NCBI RefSeq assembly: GCF_014698835.1
Contig: NZ_JACJTU010000008.1
Location: 124,001-188,000, forward strand
Direction of reading: 5' to 3'
DNA from: Nostoc paludosum FACHB-159
GTDB taxonomy: Bacteria; Cyanobacteriota; Cyanobacteriia; Cyanobacteriales; Nostocaceae
Length of the DNA stretch: 64,000 nucleotides
Part shown: piece after piece, positions 27,927 to 35,785 of the stretch
Numbering within the stretch: position 1 is the first letter of the stretch
Layout: each line of letters begins with the position of its first letter
Notes under the pieces: generated by a model
Databases searched by the model: none
What the model saw: the letters and a program-made list of their open reading frames with translations, nothing else
Told to the model about the DNA's origin: nothing
Position numbers and translations under genes: made by a program

Positions 27927-27964
27927 ATCCGTTACTACTAAATATGGTAGTAACGGATATTATT
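27927..27964 (+). terminator. Hairpin after psbT, probable psbB-psbT terminator
   Basis: ATCCGTTACTAC (27927-27938) pairs perfectly with GTAGTAACGGAT (27947-27958) around an eight-base loop, 39 bases after the psbT stop. It is followed by ATTATTGTG, only a weak T-run, so it may instead stabilise the 3' end. Confidence 0.65.
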
Positions 27965-28243
27965 GTGTTTGTCATTAGTCAAAACCCTTCGATTAGGGAA
28001 AAGTGGAAAGATTAAAAGTAAAAGGAAGGATCTTCCCTTTCCCCTTTGCCCTTTTCCCCTTTCCCCAATCCTTTTAATATTGTGATATAATTTCCAATCT
28101 TGGGAGTTAATATGTGTTAACACTAGCTTTTCTGCGCTAGGATGAAAAAGGATGTTAAGTGCGGACTGCATTAAACACAGTTGCATGTACATTACGTTTG
28201 TGGCACAACCTTTACGGAGACTAGAACCAGGAACTAAATCAGC
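27965..28243. other. psbT-rpsA intergenic region
   Basis: Bases 27985-28075 are a purine/pyrimidine STRR-like inverted tract (GGGAAAAG, GAAAGATTAAAAG against CCCTTTCCCCTTTGCCC). Downstream is the probable rpsA promoter and a leader of about 150 bases. No gene is seen. Confidence 0.45.
28083..28091 (+). promoter_or_regulatory. Possible extended -10 promoter of rpsA
   Basis: TGATATAAT at 28083-28091 matches an extended -10 element (TGnTATAAT). No good -35 hexamer is seen at the right distance, which is common for extended -10 promoters. The implied leader to the rpsA ATG is about 145 bases, long enough for autoregulation by S1. Confidence 0.4.
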
Positions 28244-29305
28244 ATGGTCAATCAGAATTTAACCGCTACAGAAATTGGATTCACTCACGAAGATTTCGCT
28301 GCTCTACTTGACAAATACGACTACCATTTTAGCCCTGGAGATATTGTACCAGGAACCGTTTTCAGTATAGAGCCGCGCGGCGCTCTGATTGACATTGGTG
28401 CTAAAACAGCAGCATACATACCCATACAGGAAATGTCTATTAACCGGGTCGATGCCCCGGAAGAAGTCTTACAGTCAAACGAAACACGCGAATTTTTCAT
28501 CCTCACCGATGAAAATGAAGATGGTCAGTTAACTCTTTCCATTCGCCGTATTGAATATATGCGGGCTTGGGAACGCGTGCGACAACTGCAAGCAGAAGAC
28601 GCTACCGTTCGTTCTGGCGTATTTGCTACCAATCGTGGTGGTGCATTGGTAAGAATTGAAGGATTACGTGGCTTTATCCCCGGTTCCCACATCAGTACCC
28701 GCAAGCCTAAAGAAGAATTGGTAGGCGAAGAACTACCCCTGAAATTCCTAGAGGTGGACGAAGAACGCAACCGCTTAGTTCTATCTCACCGTCGCGCGTT
28801 AGTTGAGCGCAAGATGAACCGCCTAGAAGTTGGCGAAGTAGTAATTGGTACAGTTCGTGGTATCAAACCCTACGGTGCTTTCATTGACATCGGCGGCGTC
28901 AGCGGTCTATTACACATTTCCGAGATTTCTCACGAACATATTGATACACCTCATAGTGTGTTCAATGTCAATGATGAAGTGAAAGTTATGATCATTGATT
29001 TGGACGCAGAAAGAGGTCGGATTTCTCTATCTACCAAGCAATTAGAACCAGAACCTGGTGATATGATTAAAAACCGGGATTTGGTCTATGATAAAGCAGA
29101 AGAAATGGCTGCTAAGTATCGCGAACAGCTGCTAGCTAAGCAGCAAGGTATTACTGCTGCGCCTGGTGGAACTGCGGAAGTTGTAGCAGATGAAGAAATT
29201 CCACCAGCAGTGGAAATTGAAGACGAAATTCCTCCAGCTATTGAAGACGAGATTCCCGCAGCGATAGAAACCGAGGACGAGATTCCCGCAGCTATTGAAG
29301 AGTAA
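28244..29305 (+). CDS. rpsA: 30S ribosomal protein S1, cyanobacterial three-domain form
   Basis: A 353-residue RNA-binding ribosomal protein that helps load mRNA on the 30S subunit. Three S1 (OB-fold) repeats are visible: about 32-102 (GDIVPGTVFSIEPRGALIDIG), 118-186 (VRSGVFATNRGGALVRIEGL) and 196-268 (GEVVIGTVRGIKPYGAFIDI). This is the short form of cyanobacteria and chloroplasts rather than the six-domain enterobacterial S1. The C-terminal tail (about 300-353) is acidic and repetitive (DEIPPAIE-like units, four copies). The psbB-psbT-rpsA order is seen in related cyanobacteria. A clear intrinsic terminator follows. Confidence 0.95.
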   Translation: MVNQNLTATEIGFTHEDFAALLDKYDYHFSPGDIVPGTVFSIEPRGALIDIGAKTAAYIPIQEMSINRVDAPEEVLQSNETREFFILTDENEDGQLTLSIRRIEYMRAWERVRQLQAEDATVRSGVFATNRGGALVRIEGLRGFIPGSHISTRKPKEELVGEELPLKFLEVDEERNRLVLSHRRALVERKMNRLEVGEVVIGTVRGIKPYGAFIDIGGVSGLLHISEISHEHIDTPHSVFNVNDEVKVMIIDLDAERGRISLSTKQLEPEPGDMIKNRDLVYDKAEEMAAKYREQLLAKQQGITAAPGGTAEVVADEEIPPAVEIEDEIPPAIEDEIPAAIETEDEIPAAIEE

Positions 29306-29354
29306 TGCATTTATAGTTTTACTGTCTTTAATGAAGAGTATTAAAGCATTGTTG

Positions 29355-29379
29355 AAAGAGGGTTTTCCCCTCTTTTTTT
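29355..29379 (+). terminator. Intrinsic terminator of rpsA
   Basis: AAAGAGGG (29355-29362), a five-base loop and CCCTCTTT (29368-29375) are followed directly by a run of T: a classic rho-independent terminator 50 bases after the rpsA stop. Confidence 0.9.
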
Positions 29380-29402
29380 ATGTATTTAATCATTGGTTAT
29401 TA

Positions 29403-29430
29403 GTACAGACGCGATTAATCGCGTCTGTAC
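29403..29430. repeat. Perfect 28-base dispersed palindrome
   Basis: A perfectly self-complementary 28-base sequence, left half GTACAGACGCGATT. Same family as 21016-21041 and 60149-60175. It lies between the rpsA terminator and the HAD gene. Confidence 0.85.
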
Positions 29431-29480
29431 AATAGTCATTGGTCAAAGGACAAATAACTAAATAAGTGGGGTGAAATATT

Positions 29481-30215
29481 TTGGTCACTATTAAATGTAG
29501 AAACGTCACTTTTTATAATGTTCAAGCAATTTTGTTTGACAAGAATGGTACTCTAGAAGATTCGGAAACGTTTTTGCGATCGCTTGCCCAAAAGGCAGCG
29601 AGGTTAATAGACGCTCAAGTTCCCGGTGTTGGGGAACCGCTATTAATGGCATTTGGTGTCAATGGCAATATCCTCGACCCAGCAGGCATAGTATCGGTAG
29701 CGAGTCGCCGCGAAACAGAAATTGCTGCTGCGGCTTACATTGCCGAAACTGGAAGAGGATGGTTTGAATGCTTAAAAATAGCTCGTCAAGCTTTGGATGA
29801 AGCGGAAAAATACCTTGGACAAACTCCTTCACCGTTGTTTGTGGGCAGTTTGGAGATATTGAAATATCTACACGAAGCTGGTGTAAAACTCGGTATCCTC
29901 TCAGCTGCCACAAATTATGAAGTACAACAGTTTGTAGCCCATCACCAATTAAGCGATTATATTCAGCTACAAATGGGAGTCGATGAGGGGCCGAGTAAAC
30001 CAGACCCAGTGCTATTTTTGCAAGCTTGTCAAGCCTTGGGAGTCGAACCCAGCGCTACCTTAATGGTGGGTGATTCCGTTGGCGATATGCAAATGGCGCG
30101 TGATGCTAAAGCCGCAGGTTCTATAGGAATCACTTGGCTGGGTAATTTGGATAATGTTAAAGGTGCAGATGTGGTGATTAATCAACTTGATGAAATTCAG
30201 ATTTTAGAAGAGTAA
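29481..30215 (+). CDS. HAD-superfamily hydrolase with altered motif I (DxN)
   Basis: A 244-residue HAD hydrolase. Motif I is FDKNGTLED: nucleophile Asp20 is present, but the acid/base position that is normally Asp is Asn22. Motif II (LGILSAATN, Ser), motif III (Lys in EGPSKPDPVLF) and motif IV (MVGDSVGDMQMA) are intact. The cap lies between motifs I and II, as in phosphoglycolate phosphatase-like members. The start is TTG at 29481 with a GTGGGGTG upstream; no in-frame ATG precedes the core. Most relatives are phosphatases; the Asn change may slow or alter catalysis. Substrate unknown. Confidence 0.82.
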   Translation: MVTIKCRNVTFYNVQAILFDKNGTLEDSETFLRSLAQKAARLIDAQVPGVGEPLLMAFGVNGNILDPAGIVSVASRRETEIAAAAYIAETGRGWFECLKIARQALDEAEKYLGQTPSPLFVGSLEILKYLHEAGVKLGILSAATNYEVQQFVAHHQLSDYIQLQMGVDEGPSKPDPVLFLQACQALGVEPSATLMVGDSVGDMQMARDAKAAGSIGITWLGNLDNVKGADVVINQLDEIQILEE

Positions 30216-30436
30216 GAATTCAAAATTCAGAAGATTTTGATACCCAAGTTAATGACACTAGAATTTACGCAAAATACTTCTGAAATTTTGTTATTCCTCT
30301 GTTTTCTCTGCCTCCTCTGGGGTTCGATTTATCGATGAAATATTCTGACTTTTATTAATCACCACCATACCAATATTATTTTGTCAAGTTAAAAATGCTA
30401 GCATACTAATTACTCTTCACAGCTGCAAAACAAGCT

Positions 30437-31018
30437 ATGCAAAACACAGAACCGACGTTAAAACTTCGCCTGTGGACAGTTGAAGAATACCACCGGATGG
30501 CTGAGGCTGGAATTTTTGGTGCGGATGAACGTGTGGAACTCCTTGAAGGAAAAATAATTTGGATGATTGCTAAAGGCACAGCTCATCGTTCAGCTGTCAA
30601 TAGAACAGATAGATTGCTGCAAAATAGTTTAAGGAATCGGGCTTTCATATGTGTTCAAGACCCAGTAAAGTTAAATCAAAGGTCTGAACCAGAACCAGAT
30701 ATTGCTGTTGTGAAAGTAGATCCGCTAGACTACGCAGACCATCATCCCACCCCAACAGAAGTTTATCTGATTATTGAAGTAGCAGATAGCAGCCTGAAAC
30801 TAGACTGTGAAACCAAAGCTAAAGCATATTCTCAAGCCGGAATTACAGATTATTGGGTGCTAGATGTGGTTAGCCGTCAATTGCACGTTTTTCGAGAACC
30901 AACTGAAGACGGCTATCAAAGTGAAGTGATTTTAGTAGAAAATGCGACTATTTCACCTTTAGAATTTCCTGATTTAAGCATTGCAGTTTTGGAAATGTTA
31001 CCCCCTATAGCTGCATAA
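30437..31018 (+). CDS. Uma2 family endonuclease-like protein (DUF820)
   Basis: A 193-residue protein of the PD-(D/E)xK fold family Uma2, greatly expanded in cyanobacteria. Visible: the N-terminal WTVEEYHRMAEAGIFGADER, ELLEGKIIWM, catalytic-type EPEPDIAVV (Asp), the IIEVADSSLKLD strand (Glu) and the KAKAYSQAGITDYWVLD core with Lys. The biological role is not established; many copies are associated with mobile regions. Monocistronic with no conserved neighbour. Confidence 0.85.
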   Translation: MQNTEPTLKLRLWTVEEYHRMAEAGIFGADERVELLEGKIIWMIAKGTAHRSAVNRTDRLLQNSLRNRAFICVQDPVKLNQRSEPEPDIAVVKVDPLDYADHHPTPTEVYLIIEVADSSLKLDCETKAKAYSQAGITDYWVLDVVSRQLHVFREPTEDGYQSEVILVENATISPLEFPDLSIAVLEMLPPIAA

Positions 31019-31327
31019 GTGAATTATCAATTTTGAAAAAAGAATGCGACAGATACACATACTCAAACCATTCTGATATCTAGCTTTGCTTTATTAATTT
31101 TGTTAGCACAGCTAAGCCGTGTTTGCATACTCCTGTGGAGAATCAAGCTACGCTCTCGCACAGAGCGTCATTTTGAATTTTGAATTCGTATCAGATTATC
31201 TCAAGAATTTGGTATGCTCCCAGGTTGAAGTTGCTCTCTCAGGTAAGGGTTAGAGAAGGCTGACAGATATTACGCCATTGCAACATCAGTGTCTTCTACC
31301 TTATTCGGGTGTGTTTGCCCTGGAAAA
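31019..31327. other. Intergenic region before the duplicated leader
   Basis: No gene is seen. Near 31036 the text AAAAAAGAATGCGACA repeats one near 20989 in front of the palindrome at 21016, so it may be a scrap of a dispersed element. Confidence 0.35.
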
Positions 31328-31644
31328 GACTTTTTATGACTAAATAATACAAAGCACTTTGAATTTCCTTTCAAACAGCTAACTATTCAGGTCTTTTTCA
31401 TGCTGTGTTTATTGAAGAAACAGCTTAATTTAGATTCATGGTTAAACAAAAGGTTCTGAACGCGGCAAGCACAAAACCAAACAGCTAAGACTCTATTGAA
31501 AATAATAAAGTTTCTTTATTGTCATCAAATTAGAAGCTGCTAAATTTCCCTAAATGTAGGTTTAAGTATAAATTTTACGTCTGTGCAAACCACAAATTAA
31601 CCCGAACTTGACCACATCACAATCAACATCTAAAGGACAAAAAA
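31328..31644 (+). repeat. Duplicated leader, copy 1 (upstream of first calcium-loop gene)
   Basis: About 317 bases that match the region 33764-34080 closely and co-linearly, e.g. CTAAATAATACAAAGCACTT, TTTTTCATGCTGTGTTTAT, GGCAAGCACAAAACCAAACA and TTGACCACAT. Both end in a strong ribosome binding site (AAGGACAAAAAA here) and the start codon. The second paralogue at 32611 lacks this leader. Conservation outside coding sequence suggests promoter and 5'-UTR function or a recent duplication. Confidence 0.85.
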
Positions 31645-32406
31645 ATGGCACTTTTCAATCTTGGTACACTAGGTAGCACCCCTGTTGTTAAGAATAACTT
31701 TAATTTAAATCCATCTGAACTCACGGATGTCTTTCAGTTCAAAATCACTAGTGGCAAAAACATCAACCTGTCTCTGACAGATATCAGCCCTGGTGATAAT
31801 GCCGACATCCGACTGTTTAAAGACGCTAACCTTAACGGTGTATTAGACAACTTCGACCGAAAAGTTGGACTTGTTTCCAATCAGGGAAGCAACCATGATG
31901 ACGCGATTAACTTTAAAACCAGCCCAGGTACTTTTTTTGTCGAAGTGTCTCCGGTTAATTTAGCTAGTTCAGGCGATCTCAGTTACGATTTAGCTTTGTC
32001 TGCGACTGAACCGTCTGGAACTTTTCCCCTTTCAGCCAGTTTCAGCAACCTTCTACCTAAGGAATTTGTACTTGGTAACTTGTCAGGTGATGTCACTCGT
32101 ACAGGTAACGTCAATAACCAGAATACTACTGATGCTTACAACTTTTCTTTAGGAAGCTTTGAGGGTGTCAACATTAAATTGAACGGACTAAGCACCGATG
32201 CTGACATCCGATTGATTCGGGACTTGAACAACAATCGTATCGTCGATGCAGGAGAAGAAATTGCACGTTCTACTAATGGAGGTATTACTTCAGAATTGAT
32301 TTCCAACATTAATCAATCTGGTAACTATTTCTTGCAGGTCACTGAATTTAGTGGTGCGACTAACTACAACGTGACTTTTGACCACTTCACCACTACTTTT
32401 GCTTAA
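31645..32406 (+). CDS. Tandem PPC-like repeat protein with EF-hand-type loops, paralogue 1
   Basis: A 253-residue acidic protein made of two beta-sandwich-like repeats (about 12-125 and 140-253) resembling the bacterial pre-peptidase C-terminal (PPC) domain: TDVFQFKITSGKNINLSL and TDAYNFSLGSFEGVNIKL. Each repeat carries a Ca-binding-like loop: DANLNGVLDNFD and DLNNNRIVDAGEE, similar to dockerin/EF-hand loops. There is no N-terminal signal peptide. It is the first of three paralogues in tandem (32611, 34081), followed by a parvulin-type isomerase gene. Each has its own structured 3' element. Probably a calcium-binding protein; localisation unknown, secretion by a type I route possible. Confidence 0.75.
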   Translation: MALFNLGTLGSTPVVKNNFNLNPSELTDVFQFKITSGKNINLSLTDISPGDNADIRLFKDANLNGVLDNFDRKVGLVSNQGSNHDDAINFKTSPGTFFVEVSPVNLASSGDLSYDLALSATEPSGTFPLSASFSNLLPKEFVLGNLSGDVTRTGNVNNQNTTDAYNFSLGSFEGVNIKLNGLSTDADIRLIRDLNNNRIVDAGEEIARSTNGGITSELISNINQSGNYFLQVTEFSGATNYNVTFDHFTTTFA

Positions 32407-32434
32407 GTTTAAACATCCGCAGTGGTGATTAGTA

Positions 32435-32519
32435 CTTGAAAGCATTGTACGGCGATGTTTTCAAGGGGATGCAAATGATGTAAGCGGCAGAGAATCATAC
32501 TTGAAATTTGCCGCTTTTA
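32435..32519 (+). terminator. Two-hairpin 3' element, copy 1
   Basis: Hairpin A pairs CTTGAAA (32435-32441) with TTTCAAG (32459-32465). Hairpin B pairs AAGCGGCA (32482-32489) with TGCCGCTT (32509-32516), followed by TTAT. The same arrangement recurs after the other two paralogues. B is probably the terminator; A may be a processing or stability element. Confidence 0.75.
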
Positions 32520-32610
32520 TTCCACACTTTAGACAAAAAAATTACATCAGACAAAACTAAAAGCGATCGCGCCTTAATCAAATTATTATCTACACCGAAA
32601 AAACAAAAAA

Positions 32611-33351
32611 ATGACTAATTTTAATCTTGGTACTCTCTCTAGCACTCCTTCTCATTTCTCTTTTGAAACACCAAACTCTACTGATGTCTATCAGTTCCAA
32701 ATCAACAGTACTAGAAATGTCAACTTGTCTCTTAACGAGATTAGCGCTGGTGATGATTCTGACCTGAGACTTTTTCGAGATGTTAACGGTAATGGTGTAT
32801 TTGACGCCAACGACCGAGCAGATGGATTGGTTGCAAGTTCGCTCAATAGCAGCAACTTCGATGACTCGATTAATGTAAGAGCAGGCGCAGGTACTTATTT
32901 TGCTGAAGTTTCTCGCTTTTCTGGCTCTGGTACTGTAACTTACGATTTAGACTGGTCTGCAACGACACCCAATTCAACATCCGATTTCAGCAATCTTTTG
33001 CCTAAGGAATTTGAACTTGGTAAATTGTCAGGTGATGTTACCCGTATTGGTTATATCAGTGACAAAAATACCGCTGATGTTTACCACTTCTCTCTAGAAA
33101 ACTTTCAGGGTGTCAACATCACATTGAGCGGACTAAGCGATGATGCCGATATCCGACTAATTCGAGACTTTAATCATAATGGCAGAGTTGAAGTAGGTGA
33201 GGAAATTGCCCGCTCGATTAAAAGCGGTATTACCTCAGATATTATTTCCAACACTGACAAGACTGGTGAGTACTTCTTACAGGTCGATCAATTCAAAGGT
33301 AGTACTAATTACACTTTGACTTTTGACCAGTTCACCACCTCCTTTGCTTAA
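32611..33351 (+). CDS. Tandem PPC-like repeat protein with EF-hand-type loops, paralogue 2
   Basis: At 246 residues it is closest to paralogue 3 in the first repeat. Two PPC-like repeats: TDVYQFQINSTRNVNLSL with loop DVNGNGVFDANDR, and ADVYHFSLENFQGVNITL with loop DFNHNGRVEVGEE. The linker SNLLPKEFELG is nearly identical in all three copies, and the C-terminus TFDQFTTSFA also resembles paralogue 1. No signal peptide. The upstream spacer is short (204 bases) and lacks the 317-base leader of the other two, so it may be transcribed by read-through of the upstream terminator or from its own weaker promoter. Confidence 0.75.
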   Translation: MTNFNLGTLSSTPSHFSFETPNSTDVYQFQINSTRNVNLSLNEISAGDDSDLRLFRDVNGNGVFDANDRADGLVASSLNSSNFDDSINVRAGAGTYFAEVSRFSGSGTVTYDLDWSATTPNSTSDFSNLLPKEFELGKLSGDVTRIGYISDKNTADVYHFSLENFQGVNITLSGLSDDADIRLIRDFNHNGRVEVGEEIARSIKSGITSDIISNTDKTGEYFLQVDQFKGSTNYTLTFDQFTTSFA

Positions 33352-33379
33352 GTTTAGGACTTGGCAATGATGAGTAGTA

Positions 33380-33465
33380 CTTGTAAGTTTTGTACGGCAA
33401 TGCTTTCAAGAGTATGTAAATCATGCAAGCGGCAAAGAATCATACCTGAGCTTTGCCGCTTTTAT
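33380..33465 (+). terminator. Two-hairpin 3' element, copy 2
   Basis: Hairpin A: CTTGTAAG (33380-33387) with CTTTCAAG (33403-33410), one mismatch. Hairpin B: AAGCGGCAAAG (33427-33437) with CTTTGCCGCTT (33451-33461), an 11-bp perfect stem followed by TTATT; the strongest of the three terminators. Confidence 0.85.
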
Positions 33466-33479
33466 TCCACACTCTAGAC

Positions 33480-33763
33480 AAAAAAAATTACATCAGACTT
33501 AACTAAATTCTTGGTTGTGGTACGCTGCACATAGCTTGGCTTTTGAGAAGGGGTACGAGCGTGGCAAGTATAGGAACCAGGGTCAGCTGTACTTAAAAGG
33601 AGAACCCATAAGGTAAAGCATAAGGAAAATATCCAAAATGTGTGTTTCTTCTTAAGAAACACCAAAAAATTAATTATCCAGTAAATGGTAGTGGTGTGTT
33701 AGCTATTGCTAACACACCATTTTAATGTTTATTGCAGTGTGTTGCAGCAGTTAATATCTAATA
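33480..33763. other. Intergenic segment unique to the second spacer, with two further hairpins
   Basis: This piece sits between the 3' element of paralogue 2 and the second leader copy. It holds GTGTTTCTT/AAGAAACAC (33642-33662, three-base loop) and a strong 12-bp terminator-like hairpin at 33692-33723. No open frame with sensible composition is seen. It may be the scar of a lost gene or an unannotated small RNA ending at the second hairpin. Confidence 0.5.
33692..33723 (+). terminator. Strong orphan intrinsic terminator
   Basis: TGGTGTGTTAGC (33692-33703) pairs perfectly with GCTAACACACCA (33708-33719) around TATT, followed by TTTT. No gene ends just before it; the nearest is paralogue 2, which already has its own terminator 230 bases earlier. 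Confidence 0.8.
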
Positions 33764-34080
33764 TGACTTTTTCTGACTAAATAATACAAAGCACTTTGAA
33801 TTTGCTTTTAAACACCTAACTATTGAAGTCTTTTTCATGCTGTGTTTATGGGAAAAACAGCTTAATTTAGATTCATGGTTAAACAAAAGTTTCTGAACAC
33901 GGCAAGCACAAAACCAAACAGCTAAGGCTCTATTGAAGTTAATAAATTTTCTGTATTTTCATCAAACTATAAGCCACGACATTTGAATAAATGTCGCTTG
34001 AAATAGAAAGTTTACCCCTGTGCAAACCATCATTTACGTGAATTTGACCACATTACAATCAATATCTTAAGGAGAAAAAA
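33764..34080 (+). repeat. Duplicated leader, copy 2 (upstream of third calcium-loop gene)
   Basis: Close match to 31328-31644. It ends with AAGGAGAAAAAA just before the start codon. Unlike copy 1 it contains a perfect hairpin, CGACATTT (33977-33984) with AAATGTCG (33989-33996), so the two copies differ in 5'-UTR structure. Confidence 0.85.
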
Positions 34081-34845
34081 ATGAGTATTCAAGACCTTGG
34101 TTCATTAAATAGCACACCCCGTTCCTTCAATAGCTTTAATGTAAATGCAGTTCAACCCACAGATATCTTTCAGTTCTCAATCGGCAGCACTAGAAACATC
34201 AACTTGTCTCTCAACAATATTAGCACTGGCGATGATGCCGACCTGAGACTGTTTCGTGATGTTAACGCTAACGGTATATTAGACGCTACTGACCGAGCAA
34301 ATGGATTTATTGACAGTTCAACTAAGTCAACCAACGTCGATGATGCGATTAACGTTAGAGCCAATGCAGGTACTTATTTTGCCGAAGTATCTCGCTTTGC
34401 TACAGGTAGTTCGGGTTTTGTTTTTTACGATTTAGACTTGTCTGCGACTAAACCGACTTCGACAGGCGATTTCAGTAACCTTCTGCCGAAGGAATTTGAA
34501 CTTGGTAGCTTCTTAAGTGGTGATGTTACCAATGTTGGTAAGATAAATAACAATAACACCGCAGATGTTTACCACTTCTCTTTAGGATTTTTTGAGGGTG
34601 TCAACATTAGCTTGACTGGAATTAGTGCCAATGCCGATGCTGACATCCGACTGATTCGAGACTTGGATGGCGATCGCATCGCCGATCTAGGTGAGGAAGT
34701 TGCGCGTTCTGGAAGAGGTTTAGGTCAGTCAGAGTTTATTTCTAACTTTAGGGAAACTGGTGACTATTTCTTGCAGGTTAATCAATTCTCTGGCAGTACT
34801 CCCTACACTATAAATTTCGACCGATTCCCTACCGCCGAAGCTTAA
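34081..34845 (+). CDS. Tandem PPC-like repeat protein with EF-hand-type loops, paralogue 3
   Basis: A 254-residue acidic protein of the same two-repeat build: TDIFQFSIGSTRNINLSL with loop DVNANGILDATDR, and ADVYHFSLGFFEGVNISL with loop DLDGDRIADLGEE. No signal peptide. A GGCGATCGCATC segment (HIP1) lies within the second loop codons. The ribosome binding site AAGGAG is strong. The parvulin gene starts 160 bases downstream on the same strand, after the third 3' element. The C-terminus (FDRFPTAEA) diverges from the other two. Confidence 0.75.
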   Translation: MSIQDLGSLNSTPRSFNSFNVNAVQPTDIFQFSIGSTRNINLSLNNISTGDDADLRLFRDVNANGILDATDRANGFIDSSTKSTNVDDAINVRANAGTYFAEVSRFATGSSGFVFYDLDLSATKPTSTGDFSNLLPKEFELGSFLSGDVTNVGKINNNNTADVYHFSLGFFEGVNISLTGISANADADIRLIRDLDGDRIADLGEEVARSGRGLGQSEFISNFRETGDYFLQVNQFSGSTPYTINFDRFPTAEA

Positions 34846-34873
34846 CTTTGGGCATCATCAATAGTCAGAGATA

Positions 34874-34960
34874 CTTGAAAGTAATGTACAGCAACGCTTT
34901 CAAGAGTATGTAAATCATGCAAGCGGTATCAATACATACTTCACCTTTACCGCTTGTATT
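34874..34960 (+). terminator. Two-hairpin 3' element, copy 3
   Basis: Hairpin A: CTTGAAAG (34874-34881) with CTTTCAAG (34897-34904). Hairpin B: AAGCGGTA (34921-34928) with TACCGCTT (34948-34955). Compared with copies 1 and 2, a C-G pair has become T-A on both strands of stem B, a compensatory change that supports selection on the RNA structure. The T-run is poor (GTATTTCGG). Confidence 0.75.
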
Positions 34961-35005
34961 TCGGAATTTTCTCGCTACACGGTTAAAATATTTCCACAAA
35001 TAAAT

Positions 35006-35785
35006 ATGAATAAAACATTACAACTAGGCGATCGCGACCTCTTACCACCAGAAATTATTCCCTTTTTGGCAAGCTACAATCTGATTGGGCAATTGTTATC
35101 TCAGAGCATTATCGAATCTGCGATCGCATCAATCACCTGCACAATAGAAGAAACATCTCATGCTCTAGAGCAATTTTGTCAGTATTGGGATTTAAACAGC
35201 GAAGAAAAAATCCAATCTTGGCGCTTACGTTATGGTTTGACTCAAGAACAATTAGAACTTTTTGCTACTCGAAAGCTTAGAGTCGAAAAGTTTAAGCAAC
35301 TAACTTGGGGGCATCAACTAGAATCTTACTTTCTGAAATACAAAAGACGTTTTGACAAAGTAATTTATTCTTTAATTCGGATTGAAAACAGAGAAATTGC
35401 CAACGAAATATTCTTCCGAATTACAGAAGGAGAACAGTCATTTTCTGAGTTGGCGCGTGAATATTCTCAAGGGCCGGAAGCTCAGACAAGCGGCATTATC
35501 GGGCCAGTGGAACTTGGTAGTATGACTCCGAATTTTGCTCAGTTACTTTGCACAAGTCAAGTGGGTGTAGTTCAAGCACCTATGCCTTTCGGAGAATCAT
35601 GGGTGATTGTACGTGTAGAAAAGTTTCTAACTGCACAGTTGGACGATTTTATGCGCCAAAGATTGTTGCAAGAAAATTTTGAAACTTGGTTTCAACAGCA
35701 ACTAAATCAACTATCACCGGAAGAAAAAACCTGGATGGGAATCAACACCAAACCAGCACAGGTTCAAGAAGTGAATGCTGCATAG
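35006..35785 (+). CDS. Parvulin-type peptidylprolyl isomerase (PpiC/SurA-like), no signal peptide
   Basis: A 259-residue protein. A helical N-terminal part (about 1-110) is followed by a PpiC rotamase domain (about 125-215): SLIRIENREIANEIFFRITE, FSELAREYSQGPEAQTSGII and VVQAPMPFGESWVIVRVEK. The C-terminus is a helix plus a Gln-rich tail. In cyanobacteria, cytoplasmic parvulins of this shape often sit beside HlyD and peptidase-ABC exporter genes, where they are thought to help substrates for type I export; here the neighbours are three calcium-loop proteins and no exporter is present. That link is inference. Confidence 0.82.
   Translation: MNKTLQLGDRDLLPPEIIPFLASYNLIGQLLSQSIIESAIASITCTIEETSHALEQFCQYWDLNSEEKIQSWRLRYGLTQEQLELFATRKLRVEKFKQLTWGHQLESYFLKYKRRFDKVIYSLIRIENREIANEIFFRITEGEQSFSELAREYSQGPEAQTSGIIGPVELGSMTPNFAQLLCTSQVGVVQAPMPFGESWVIVRVEKFLTAQLDDFMRQRLLQENFETWFQQQLNQLSPEEKTWMGINTKPAQVQEVNAA

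Noticed and set aside
29086..29310. Antisense frame with GGISSSI repeats opposite rpsA
   Set aside because: A mirror of the repetitive acidic tail of S1.
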